64,000 nt of DNA from assembly GCA_002298995.1 (NCBI GenBank), contig DBMO01000037.1:185214-249213 (forward strand). The letters run 5' to 3'. This DNA comes from Desulfarculales bacterium UBA696 (GTDB lineage Bacteria; Desulfobacterota; Syntrophobacteria; Syntrophobacterales; Syntrophobacteraceae). Positions within the stretch are counted from its first letter, which is position 1. Each line of letters begins with the position of its first letter. Below are positions 24,373 to 31,724 of this stretch, piece after piece. The notes under the pieces are model-generated. The model saw nothing but the letters and a program-made list of their open reading frames with translations. It was not told the origin of the DNA and did no database searches. The position numbers and the translations under genes were made by a program.

Positions 24373-24798
24373 ATGTCCTACAACATCTTAGTCGTGGATG
24401 ATTCGAAGTCTATGCGGATGGTCATCAGGAAGACTCTCGAGATATCGGGTTTTCGAATCGGTGAATATCTCGAAGCGTCTAATGGCCGGGAAGCACTCGA
24501 TCTGATGGAAGGCAAGTGGATCGATCTGATCCTGTCTGACATTCACATGCCGGTCATGGATGGTTTCGAATTCATCAAATCGCTCAAGAGCAAGAGGCCC
24601 AACAGCGATATACCCGTTGTTTTCATTACCACTGAAGGCAACGAGGACCGTCTGAAAGATCTGATGGATGGCGGTGCCAGCGGCTATATTCGCAAGCCTT
24701 TTCGTCCCGAGGAAATCTTGGCCCTTTTGAGCCGGGTTATGGGAGAAATCGATGTTGCTGAACGATTGGAAAATAGCCCTGAAGGACGTGATTTCTGA
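24373..24798 (+). CDS. cheY: CheY-like response regulator (first of two)
   Basis: A single receiver domain of 141 residues. Phospho-acceptor D56 lies in DLILSDIHMPVMDG, the acidic pair is VVDDSKS, the switch Thr is in VFITTEGN and the Lys in YIRKPF. GAGGGAG lies about 4 nt before the ATG. It shares 47 bp with the following CheX-like gene, suggesting coupled synthesis of the regulator and its likely phosphatase. Its C-terminal tail is about 15 residues longer than that of the second CheY. Confidence 0.9.
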   Translation: MSYNILVVDDSKSMRMVIRKTLEISGFRIGEYLEASNGREALDLMEGKWIDLILSDIHMPVMDGFEFIKSLKSKRPNSDIPVVFITTEGNEDRLKDLMDGGASGYIRKPFRPEEILALLSRVMGEIDVAERLENSPEGRDF

Positions 24799-25222
24799 AG
24801 TGTTGGAGACCATGTTCTTCACTGTGGTGGACTTCGATGGGGAGAGTGCCGCGGTGCCTCTCCGATATGAGTCCGAGATTGCCATATTCGACAGTAATGG
24901 GCGGATTGGGATTTCACTGTACGTGACCGGGCAGTTCGCCGCAATGATCACGGCCAACCTTCTAGGAGTTGATGAAAAGGGGATCGGGGTGGCTGATATT
25001 GAGGACGCGCTGAAGGAATTCACAAACATGATCGGGGGTAATTACCATGCGCGCATGAAGAACTCCGACTGGTCGCTTGGAATTCCGCGAGCCTGGGAAC
25101 TCGATCCCACCGAGCAAGAGCCGATGACAACCGGTTCAACCGGACTGTGCTTTGGATGTTTTGGCGAGAATGCGGGGTGTGTATCGCTTAAGTACCATGA
25201 AATGGCGAGAGGCCCAGGTTAA
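24752..25222 (+). CDS. cheX: CheX/CheC-family phosphatase-like protein
   Basis: The 156 residues show a single CheC/CheX active-site motif, E89-x-x-N92 in LKEFTNMIGGNYHARM, with the preceding amphipathic helix typical of the family. CheX dephosphorylates CheY-P. It starts inside the 3' end of the first cheY. The N-terminus WKIALKDVISEVLETMFF resembles the conserved first helix. The C-terminal third holds several Cys (CFGCFGENAGC), unusual for CheX. Phosphatase activity is inferred. Confidence 0.75.
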   Translation: MLLNDWKIALKDVISEVLETMFFTVVDFDGESAAVPLRYESEIAIFDSNGRIGISLYVTGQFAAMITANLLGVDEKGIGVADIEDALKEFTNMIGGNYHARMKNSDWSLGIPRAWELDPTEQEPMTTGSTGLCFGCFGENAGCVSLKYHEMARGPG

Positions 25223-25274
25223 TTCCAGGCCGGGGAAGATAAACATCTTGACACACTTTACTGAAAGTACGCAA

Positions 25275-26348
25275 ATGCCATACTCAGGCGGTCAGATCAG
25301 GCAAATCAAGGTGCTCATTGTCGACGATTCGGCGATTGTGAGAAAGATCTTCTCGCAGGAACTGTCGAAGCACAAGGACATAGTGGTGGTCGGAACCGCG
25401 CCTGATCCCTTCGTTGCAAGGGACAAGATAGTCAGCCTCAGGCCCGACGTTATCACCCTAGACATCGAAATGCCCCGCATGGATGGCATCAGTTTTCTTA
25501 GAAAGCTGATGAAGTATTACCCCATCCCGACGATTATTGTAAGTTCCCTTACGCCGGCCAACAGCGAAATGGCCCTCGAGGCCCTTGAATTCGGTGCGGT
25601 GGAGGTGCTTGCAAAACCGGGGGGATCTTATGCGGTCGGGGACATGAGCGTTCAACTGGCCGAGAAGATCAGGGCTGCCGCACAAGTGAGGATGCGGCCG
25701 CCGAATGAATCTCCGGCCCCTGCACCGGAGCGCAGGGTAAGCCAGGAAGTATCGCAGGCTCTCAAGCGCACGACACATAAAGTCATCGCAATGGGGGCCT
25801 CAACGGGGGGAACCGAGGCACTCAAGACTGTACTCATGGGAATGCCCCTGAACAGTCCGGGAATCGTCGTCGTTCAGCACATGCCGCCCCGCTTTACCAC
25901 AACCTTCGCGGCGCGCCTCGACAGTCTTTGCCAAATTGAAGTAAGAGAAGCAAAAGATGGTGACTCAGTTCTTCCGGGGACCGCTCTACTGGCTCCGGGG
26001 AACTTCCATTTGCTGCTCAAACGGATAGGCGGGACTTACTACACCGAGGTAAAAAACGGACCGTTGGTCTACCACCAGCGCCCGTCCGTCGATGTTCTTT
26101 TTGAGTCGGTCGCGCGTCAGGCTGGGGCGAACGCGGTCGGCGTCATCCTGACCGGCATGGGCAGGGACGGCGCCAGCGGCATGATGGAGATGAGGAAGGC
26201 TGGGGCTCGCACCATAGCCCAGGATGAAGCCAGTTGTGTGGTTTTCGGGATGCCCAAGGAGGCGATCAAGATGGGAGCCGCGGAAAGTGTCGTCCCGTTA
26301 AACGATATATCTCGTGAGGTTCTGAGGGTGCTGACGTCTGAAAAATAG
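25275..26348 (+). CDS. cheB: Protein-glutamate methylesterase CheB
   Basis: A 357-residue two-domain enzyme: an N-terminal receiver (KVLIVDDSAIVRKIFS, phospho-Asp in ITLDIEMPRMDG) and a C-terminal methylesterase with catalytic S176 (GASTGGTEAL), H202 (QHMPPRFT) and D298 (GMGRDGASGM). Phosphorylation by CheA activates demethylation of receptors. The start at 25275 (MPYSGGQIRQIKV) is chosen for domain content; its ribosome site is weak, and upstream in-frame starts at 25152 or 25197 overlap the CheX-like gene and would add non-family residues. Confidence 0.94.
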   Translation: MPYSGGQIRQIKVLIVDDSAIVRKIFSQELSKHKDIVVVGTAPDPFVARDKIVSLRPDVITLDIEMPRMDGISFLRKLMKYYPIPTIIVSSLTPANSEMALEALEFGAVEVLAKPGGSYAVGDMSVQLAEKIRAAAQVRMRPPNESPAPAPERRVSQEVSQALKRTTHKVIAMGASTGGTEALKTVLMGMPLNSPGIVVVQHMPPRFTTTFAARLDSLCQIEVREAKDGDSVLPGTALLAPGNFHLLLKRIGGTYYTEVKNGPLVYHQRPSVDVLFESVARQAGANAVGVILTGMGRDGASGMMEMRKAGARTIAQDEASCVVFGMPKEAIKMGAAESVVPLNDISREVLRVLTSEK

Positions 26349-26401
26349 TCAGATCTCTAAACCCGCGCTAGGTAGGTTCGGACCGGTTAGGGATTCGGGC
26401 T

Positions 26402-26420
26402 CCGCTGAAGATTTCAGCGG
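26402..26420 (+). other. Short hairpin just upstream of second cheY
   Basis: CCGCTGAA-GAT-TTCAGCGG, a perfect 8-bp stem with a 3-nt loop, ends about 5 nt before the strong AGAGGAGG ribosome site of the second cheY. It could affect local mRNA stability or translation. Confidence 0.45.
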
Positions 26421-26440
26421 CTAGAGGAGGTTGCAAGTCG

Positions 26441-26821
26441 ATGGCCTACAAAGACATGACCGTGCTTATCGTTGATGACTTTTTGACAATGCGGCGAATT
26501 GTCAGAAAAATCCTTCGCGATCTTCAGTTCGAGAATATCATCGAAGCTGAAGATGGCTCGGCGGCTGTTGAGGTGCTCAGCACAAACAAGATAGATCTTA
26601 TCGTGTCGGACTGGAACATGCCAAAAATGACCGGCCTCGAGCTCCTCAAATATGTGCGAAGCCAGGAATCGACAAAAGACCTGCCTTTTTTGATGGTGAC
26701 CGCGGAGGCTCAAAAGGAAAATATAGTGGAAGCGGTGAAGGCAAAGGTGAGCAATTACATAGTCAAGCCATTTACCGCGGCGATTCTGGAGGAAAAGCTC
26801 GGCAAGATCGTTCCGAAATAA
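26441..26821 (+). CDS. cheY: Chemotaxis response regulator CheY (second)
   Basis: A 126-residue receiver very close to enterobacterial CheY. VDDFLTMRRIVRKILRDLQF, D57 in DLIVSDWNMPKMTG, the switch Thr in MVTAEA and Lys in NYIVKPF are all present. The W-N-M-P motif makes this the probable flagellar-motor CheY and the likely CheZ substrate. AGAGGAGG lies about 10 nt before the ATG. Confidence 0.94.
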   Translation: MAYKDMTVLIVDDFLTMRRIVRKILRDLQFENIIEAEDGSAAVEVLSTNKIDLIVSDWNMPKMTGLELLKYVRSQESTKDLPFLMVTAEAQKENIVEAVKAKVSNYIVKPFTAAILEEKLGKIVPK

Positions 26822-26971
26822 AGGAGCTTCTTGCACAGGCTAATTATGGCAGGGTGTAAGAGCTTGCGAATTGCAGGGGAGTCAGTAGCGCTGCTTTAAG
26901 GAAAATACGAAAGCTAGAGCGGCTTTTAACCAAAGCAATTTTTCAAAATACATCACGATAAGGCGCCAATT

Positions 26972-29224
26972 ATGGAAACAACGCTGGCCCAGCTTGGCAA
27001 TCAGGTAATCGAAGGTCCGGACGACCTGATGGGTATAGGCGACTGCCTGAACCTGTTGGACGATCTTGAAAAGAAAGACGGCTTCTCCCAACCGATGGCC
27101 AAAAGGGTCCAAGAGCTTCGGCTCATTTTCAAACGATTGATCCTGGAGGAATCCCCCGACCGAGCCTGGGACTGGGACCGTGCCCAGAAGTTGCTCTCGG
27201 GCCTGTCCAACGGGAAAGAAGATGATGATGCGGAAGAATGTGTTGACGAAGTCGAAATGGAGGCTCTGGAGCCTGCTGCCGGCGAGGATCGGCCCGAAAT
27301 AAGCTGGCCCGAGGACGATATGGGCGCTCCGGGGGAAAATGCAGATGCCGAAAGTGGCGCCGCTGATCCTGGCAACGCGTTCGCTGAAAAGAAGAGCAGT
27401 GAGGCTCAGGATTCCCTGGACAATGAACTGCAGGACCCCGAGCTGATAAAGGAATTTATCGAGGAATCCAAAGAGCATCTTGCCAGTATAGAACTAAACA
27501 TGCTGGCCCTCGAAACGGACCCGAACGACAGCGAGGCGATTAATGCCGTCTTCCGGCCCTTTCATAGCATAAAGGGCGTTGCCGGGTTTTTGAATTTTAC
27601 AGAGATCCACCACCTCAGCCACGAGGTCGAGAATCTCCTCGACATGGCCAGATCGAATAAAATTGCGGTCGACGATGCCATAATAGACATAGTACTTACC
27701 GCCACCGATATTCTTAAGGTCATGCTCACAGAACTCGAGGAAGGCGATAATGAAGCGGAAAAGAAATCCTGCTCGCCTATCGTTGCGCAATTTCTCGAGC
27801 GGGTGAAAAATTTCAGCTCGGATTCGCCTACCGTCGGCATACCGGTAAGAAAGGTTGGGGCAATTCTTGCCGAGCACGGTGTCCTCGATGAGGCGGCTGT
27901 CGACGAGTTTGCCGAGATGAGTAAAATCAAGGGGCAAAAGCTCGGAGAGACACTCATCGAGGAGGGCGTGGCAAGCACGCGTGAAGTGTCGAAGGCATTG
28001 CGCGAGCAGCGCCACACCGTGGAAAGCGCAGCCTCCGTAAGGGTGGATACGCGGAAGCTGGACAATCTCGTCGACATGGTCGGCGAGCTGGTTATCGCCC
28101 AGTCCATGGTACTGCAAAATCCCGATGTTCTGGACATAAAGGAGCAGAAGTTTCAAAAGGATTCCGTTCAGCTTAACAGAATAACCGCCGAACTCCAGCG
28201 CATCAGCATGTCGATGCGCATGGTGCCGATTAAGGCCACCTTTCAGAAGATGATCCGGTTGGTGCGCGACCTCTCCAAAAAAGAGGGAAAAGATGTAAAC
28301 CTCGAAATGAAAGGGGAGGATACCGAAATCGATCGCAACATGGTTGAGGAGATTTATGAGCCTCTGGTTCACATGATCCGCAATTCGGTCGACCACGGCA
28401 TAGAACTTCCCCACGAACGGACCTCGGCGGGCAAAGAACCGAGCGGCACCATCCTGATTTCGGCCGAACAGAAGGGTGGAAATATCGTAATTGACATAAG
28501 GGACGACGGCAAGGGGCTCGATGTTGACAAGATTCGAGCCAAGGCCATCGAGCGCGGAGTAATCTCTGCCACCGACCAACTCGACGATAAGGCGATTTTC
28601 GAACTGATTTTCCATGCGGGGTTTTCGACAAGAGACAAAGTTACCGAAGTCTCGGGCCGCGGCGTTGGGATGGATGTCGTGAAAAAATGCGTCGAAAGGC
28701 TGCGGGGGAAAATGGAAGTTACGAGTGTCCTTGGCAAGGGATCGCACTTCCAGCTAAAGCTTCCTCTCACAATGGCCATCATTGACGGCATGGTTATCCA
28801 GGTTGGCACCGAAAGATTTATAGTGCCTACCATAGCCCTCAAGGAATCGCTTCGTCCAAAGCGTGACTCCTATTTCACATTGCAGGGTAAGGGCGAGATG
28901 GTAAAAGTGCGCGACCTGCTAATGCCTCTTGTCCGCCTGCACACCTTTTTCGACGAAGAACCAAAATACCATAACCCTTGGGAGGGGCTGCTGCTCGTGG
29001 TAAACGAGGGCAAGAAGTCTTATTGTCTTCTCGCCGATGAGATAGTCGGACGTCAGGAAGTCGTAATCAAGAGCCTTGGCGGGATGTTCAGGCAGCTGCG
29101 CGGGATTTCAGGTGGCGCTATCCTTGGGGATGGCAAAGTCGCCCTGATTGTGGATGTAAAGGGAATCATCAGCACTTACGAGGATAGCACCAATGATGGG
29201 AGTGGAAGAAGAAGACTGGACTGA
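26972..29224 (+). CDS. cheA: Chemotaxis histidine kinase CheA with an inserted MshEN/GspE-N-like domain
   Basis: The 750 residues run: an unassigned acidic N-terminus (1-150); Hpt domain with H198 in RPFHSIKGVAGF; two GspE-N-like repeats at 293-303 (RKVGAILAEHG) and 322-332 (QKLGETLIEEG) spaced 29 apart; dimerisation helices (DNLVDMVGELVIAQSM); ATPase with N-box HMIRNSVDHGIEL, DDGKGLD and GRGVGMDVV; and a C-terminal CheW-like domain. A usual CheY/CheB-binding P2 domain is not obvious, and the repeats sit where P2 would be. MshEN repeats bind cyclic-di-GMP in other proteins; binding here is inference. The CheZ gene begins within the last 32 bp. Confidence 0.93.
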   Translation: METTLAQLGNQVIEGPDDLMGIGDCLNLLDDLEKKDGFSQPMAKRVQELRLIFKRLILEESPDRAWDWDRAQKLLSGLSNGKEDDDAEECVDEVEMEALEPAAGEDRPEISWPEDDMGAPGENADAESGAADPGNAFAEKKSSEAQDSLDNELQDPELIKEFIEESKEHLASIELNMLALETDPNDSEAINAVFRPFHSIKGVAGFLNFTEIHHLSHEVENLLDMARSNKIAVDDAIIDIVLTATDILKVMLTELEEGDNEAEKKSCSPIVAQFLERVKNFSSDSPTVGIPVRKVGAILAEHGVLDEAAVDEFAEMSKIKGQKLGETLIEEGVASTREVSKALREQRHTVESAASVRVDTRKLDNLVDMVGELVIAQSMVLQNPDVLDIKEQKFQKDSVQLNRITAELQRISMSMRMVPIKATFQKMIRLVRDLSKKEGKDVNLEMKGEDTEIDRNMVEEIYEPLVHMIRNSVDHGIELPHERTSAGKEPSGTILISAEQKGGNIVIDIRDDGKGLDVDKIRAKAIERGVISATDQLDDKAIFELIFHAGFSTRDKVTEVSGRGVGMDVVKKCVERLRGKMEVTSVLGKGSHFQLKLPLTMAIIDGMVIQVGTERFIVPTIALKESLRPKRDSYFTLQGKGEMVKVRDLLMPLVRLHTFFDEEPKYHNPWEGLLLVVNEGKKSYCLLADEIVGRQEVVIKSLGGMFRQLRGISGGAILGDGKVALIVDVKGIISTYEDSTNDGSGRRRLD

Positions 29225-30785
29225 GATGGTCCGGGTCCTGAGGGAAACCGAGCAGAGCATAGCGGCTCTGAGCGATGGTGATTTTGCAAAGGAGATTGAG
29301 AATTCCCGCAAATGTCTTCTTGCGTTTCACTCTACCGCGGGAATGCTGGGACTGACAGATCTCGAAAAAGCCGGGGTGATGCTTGAGAAATACCTGACAA
29401 CGCAGGTTGATTCCAAGACCAGTATGGATACGCTATCCGCTTTCGGTTTCGCGGTTAGCATCCTTGCCGATCAGGTTAAAGATATCGGAGGTGGAAAAGG
29501 GAATGGTGAGGTCGACCTCAGCGAGATAGTCGAAATCCTGGGTCCGGAAGCCATTCAGGCAATTTCAGCTTTGAATGCCGAAGAAAAACCTGCCGCTGCG
29601 CAGGCAGAGGTGAAGCCCAAGGTCGAGCCCAAGGTCGAGCCCAAGGTCGAGCCCAAGGTCGAGCCCAAGGTAGAGCCGAAGGTAGAGCCAAAGGTAGAGC
29701 CAAAGGTAGAGCCAAAGGTTGAGCCCAAGGTTGAGCCCAAGGTCGAGCCCAAGGTCGAGGCCAAGGTCGAGGCCAAGGTCGAGCCGAAGGCAGAACCAAA
29801 GGTAGAGCCAAAAGCCGAGCCAAAGGTAGAGCCAAAAGCCGAGAAAGCCGAAAAAAGCGAAAAGAAAGTGCTCAGCCTGGCCGAGAAGCTCGGGCAGAGT
29901 CACTTCGCCGAGGTTATTAGAAGCCTGGGCGGCGAGCTGACCGTCAGTCCCAACGGAAAAGGCGACCAATTCACCGTTACTTTTACGGGGTCTGCCGAAT
30001 CCCTCGAACAACTGGATACTCTTGTAGCGGAAAACGGGACGTCTGCAGAGACTCCAATAACCTTGGACAATAAGCTCCAAAAGATAATTTCCAGAGGCAA
30101 GGAGTTCATGGCCGCCTTCTCATCGGGAGACGTGCCGAAGGCGCAGGAAGTACTTCAAAGCCTGGCCGACCAGCCGCAGACGGCAGGCCTGTACAATGAA
30201 ATAGGAACCCTTGCCAGGGGACTTCACGACTCGATCCGAAGCTTCCTGAGCACCATGGACCCCTCGCTTATGGATATGGTCGAGGACAAGATACCCGATT
30301 CGGGCAACCGCCTCGAACACATGCTCCAACTCATGGAAAAAGCCGCAATGACTACCCTGGATCACGTAGATGCGATCCAGGAACGCCTTGAAAGCGAAGA
30401 AAAGCATGTCTTTAGACTGCGGCAGTTGATTAGCGAGCTAAAACCCATAGGAAACCAGGCGATTAGCAAAATCAACGAGAGTTCGGATGTACTTAATGGC
30501 GTGGAGAAGATCATCTCCGACAACCTGGGAGATCTTAACGTAATTCTTACCGCGCAGGACTACCAGGATCTGAGCGGCCAGATCGTTCAGAAGATAACAG
30601 TCCTGTTGAAAGAGCTTGAGCTAAAACTCGTCAACATGATACGCACCTTCGGTGTAAAAGCCGAATCCGCTGCCGCCGCCAAAAAGGAATCATCAGACCT
30701 TTATGGCCCTGCCCACCAGGCAAGAGACGACAGCGTGCATTCACAAGACGAGGTGGATTCCCTGCTGGCGGAGTTCGGCTTTTGA
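29193..30785 (+). CDS. cheZ: CheZ-like phosphatase with N-terminal Hpt-like domain and VEPK repeat linker
   Basis: A 530-residue fusion, over twice the length of classical CheZ. Residues 1-110 form a helical domain with LLAFHSTAGMLGLTDLEKA (H46), resembling Hpt. Residues about 139-217 are a low-complexity run of K-V-E-P repeats. The C-terminal half is CheZ-like: long helices, the catalytic DLSGQ (D459, Q463) in AQDYQDLSGQIVQK and the terminal DEVDSLLAEFGF, matching the CheY-binding tail of CheZ. It would dephosphorylate CheY-P. ATG 29193 or 29196 overlaps the end of cheA. Phosphotransfer through H46 is possible but untested; the K after the His found in Hpt domains is Ala here. Confidence 0.8.
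   Translation: MMGVEEEDWTEMVRVLRETEQSIAALSDGDFAKEIENSRKCLLAFHSTAGMLGLTDLEKAGVMLEKYLTTQVDSKTSMDTLSAFGFAVSILADQVKDIGGGKGNGEVDLSEIVEILGPEAIQAISALNAEEKPAAAQAEVKPKVEPKVEPKVEPKVEPKVEPKVEPKVEPKVEPKVEPKVEPKVEPKVEAKVEAKVEPKAEPKVEPKAEPKVEPKAEKAEKSEKKVLSLAEKLGQSHFAEVIRSLGGELTVSPNGKGDQFTVTFTGSAESLEQLDTLVAENGTSAETPITLDNKLQKIISRGKEFMAAFSSGDVPKAQEVLQSLADQPQTAGLYNEIGTLARGLHDSIRSFLSTMDPSLMDMVEDKIPDSGNRLEHMLQLMEKAAMTTLDHVDAIQERLESEEKHVFRLRQLISELKPIGNQAISKINESSDVLNGVEKIISDNLGDLNVILTAQDYQDLSGQIVQKITVLLKELELKLVNMIRTFGVKAESAAAAKKESSDLYGPAHQARDDSVHSQDEVDSLLAEFGF
29614..29844 (+). repeat. 12-bp coding tandem repeat encoding VEPK
   Basis: About 19 near-identical 12-bp units of the type AAGGTCGAGCCC, drifting to AAGGTAGAGCCA in the middle, encode Lys-Val-Glu-Pro with some Ala replacements towards the end. 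Units keep the reading frame (12 is a multiple of 3). Copy number is likely to vary by slippage without frameshift. Confidence 0.93.
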
Positions 30786-30836
30786 TTCCCGAGCCATTTT
30801 CAGTCATGCGATATTAGAATATTGGCGGTCCAATGT

Positions 30837-30860
30837 GGGGCAGGCTTTCCAGCTTGCCTT
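30837..30860. repeat. Possible REP-like hairpin after cheZ
   Basis: GGCAGGC-N6-GCTTGCC pairs with one G-U, about 50 bp after the cheZ stop. It is not followed by a T run. The sequence resembles short palindromic repeats scattered in some genomes, but only one copy is seen here. Confidence 0.35.
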
Positions 30861-30972
30861 TTCTTGTTCCATACTGTTGCGATTCAGCAAGGGGGATATG
30901 TTCCACCCTGCACACAAACTGCGAGTGCGGGGGGAAGCCCACCACAGAGGGGCATGCCGATTACTAGAATAA

Positions 30973-31407
30973 TCAGTATCCTTTTGCTCTTCCGATGTCT
31001 TCGGCCAATTTTTTAAATTTCATGTATTTGAATTTATCTTCGTCCGGCAGCTCAGCTATTTTGAGGTACCGTGACAAGACTTCAACCCAGTCTATGATCG
31101 TGCCAAGCTGCGCTCCGTATCCATCAACTTCCGTGAGTATCTTGTATTCCAGTTCGGGGCTTCCCTTTAACTCTTTCGTAAACTGTATCAGGGAGAAGGA
31201 CCAGGGGTTGATCACCTGTGACAAGTAAGTGGGAGCGAGGCGGACGAATGTCTGGAACAGGTCGTATCCCGCCCACATGCTCCTGTAGTTTTCCCAGATC
31301 ATCTTCTGATACCTTGAAATTAGGCTCCAGTCGGCCATGATTGGCATCATCTTTTTGAGAGATGTGGCTTGGTTTCGGAAATAATCTGACTTGGCGAGTT
31401 CATCCAT
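30973..31407 (-). CDS. Hypothetical helical protein
   Basis: A 144-residue soluble, mostly helical protein rich in Trp/Tyr (WSLISRYQKMIWENYRSMW). The family is not recognised. The start at 31407 (MDELAKSDYFRNQ) is well supported by GGGAGG 6 nt upstream; the frame stays open further upstream but would add about 100 residues with no ribosome site. No signal peptide or membrane segment is visible. It is convergent with cheZ and divergent from the alpha-2-macroglobulin gene, so its context does not assign a role. Confidence 0.6.
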   Translation of the reverse strand: MDELAKSDYFRNQATSLKKMMPIMADWSLISRYQKMIWENYRSMWAGYDLFQTFVRLAPTYLSQVINPWSFSLIQFTKELKGSPELEYKILTEVDGYGAQLGTIIDWVEVLSRYLKIAELPDEDKFKYMKFKKLAEDIGRAKGY

Positions 31408-31724
31408 GGTGCCTCCCGAATCGATGTGAGTAGTTTGCTCAATTCTGGGGTAGAGGCCGCGAGAGGCAATCAGGTCGGGACGGTAATAGGCAGGGGGGGA
31501 TGCCGTATTTCCCGTATACTTCCGGTCTGTTCCGAGTACTGTCGAAGCCGCCGAATGTTTCCGATATTTCAGAATAATGACGATCAATCCAAGCTGGATT
31601 ATGGTAAGTTGGGTCTCCAAATCATTCCAGTTTGCAGTGCCTGCTTGAACCTCGGCCGGGCAGGAGGGGCAGGTCCACACCTTGCATATCCTTGGTCGAA
31701 ATTCATCTCTCAATGGAGGGGCTG
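31408..31724. other. Divergent intergenic region before alpha-2-macroglobulin gene
   Basis: About 317 bp between divergently transcribed genes. Open frames cross it on both strands, but without ribosome sites or family motifs. No clear promoter consensus or hairpin is seen. Confidence 0.4.

Noticed and set aside
27494..28747. A 417-codon minus-strand open frame inside cheA
   Set aside because: Antisense to conserved CheA domains, and composition is typical of a codon shadow.
29518..29835. Antisense open frames over the VEPK repeat encoding long Leu/Trp/Ala or Ser/Thr repeats
   Set aside because: They are reverse-strand reflections of the 12-bp repeat, with no ribosome site and simple composition.
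29614..29844. Regular repeats that might suggest a CRISPR array
   Set aside because: The 12-bp units are contiguous, in-frame and lack unique spacers.
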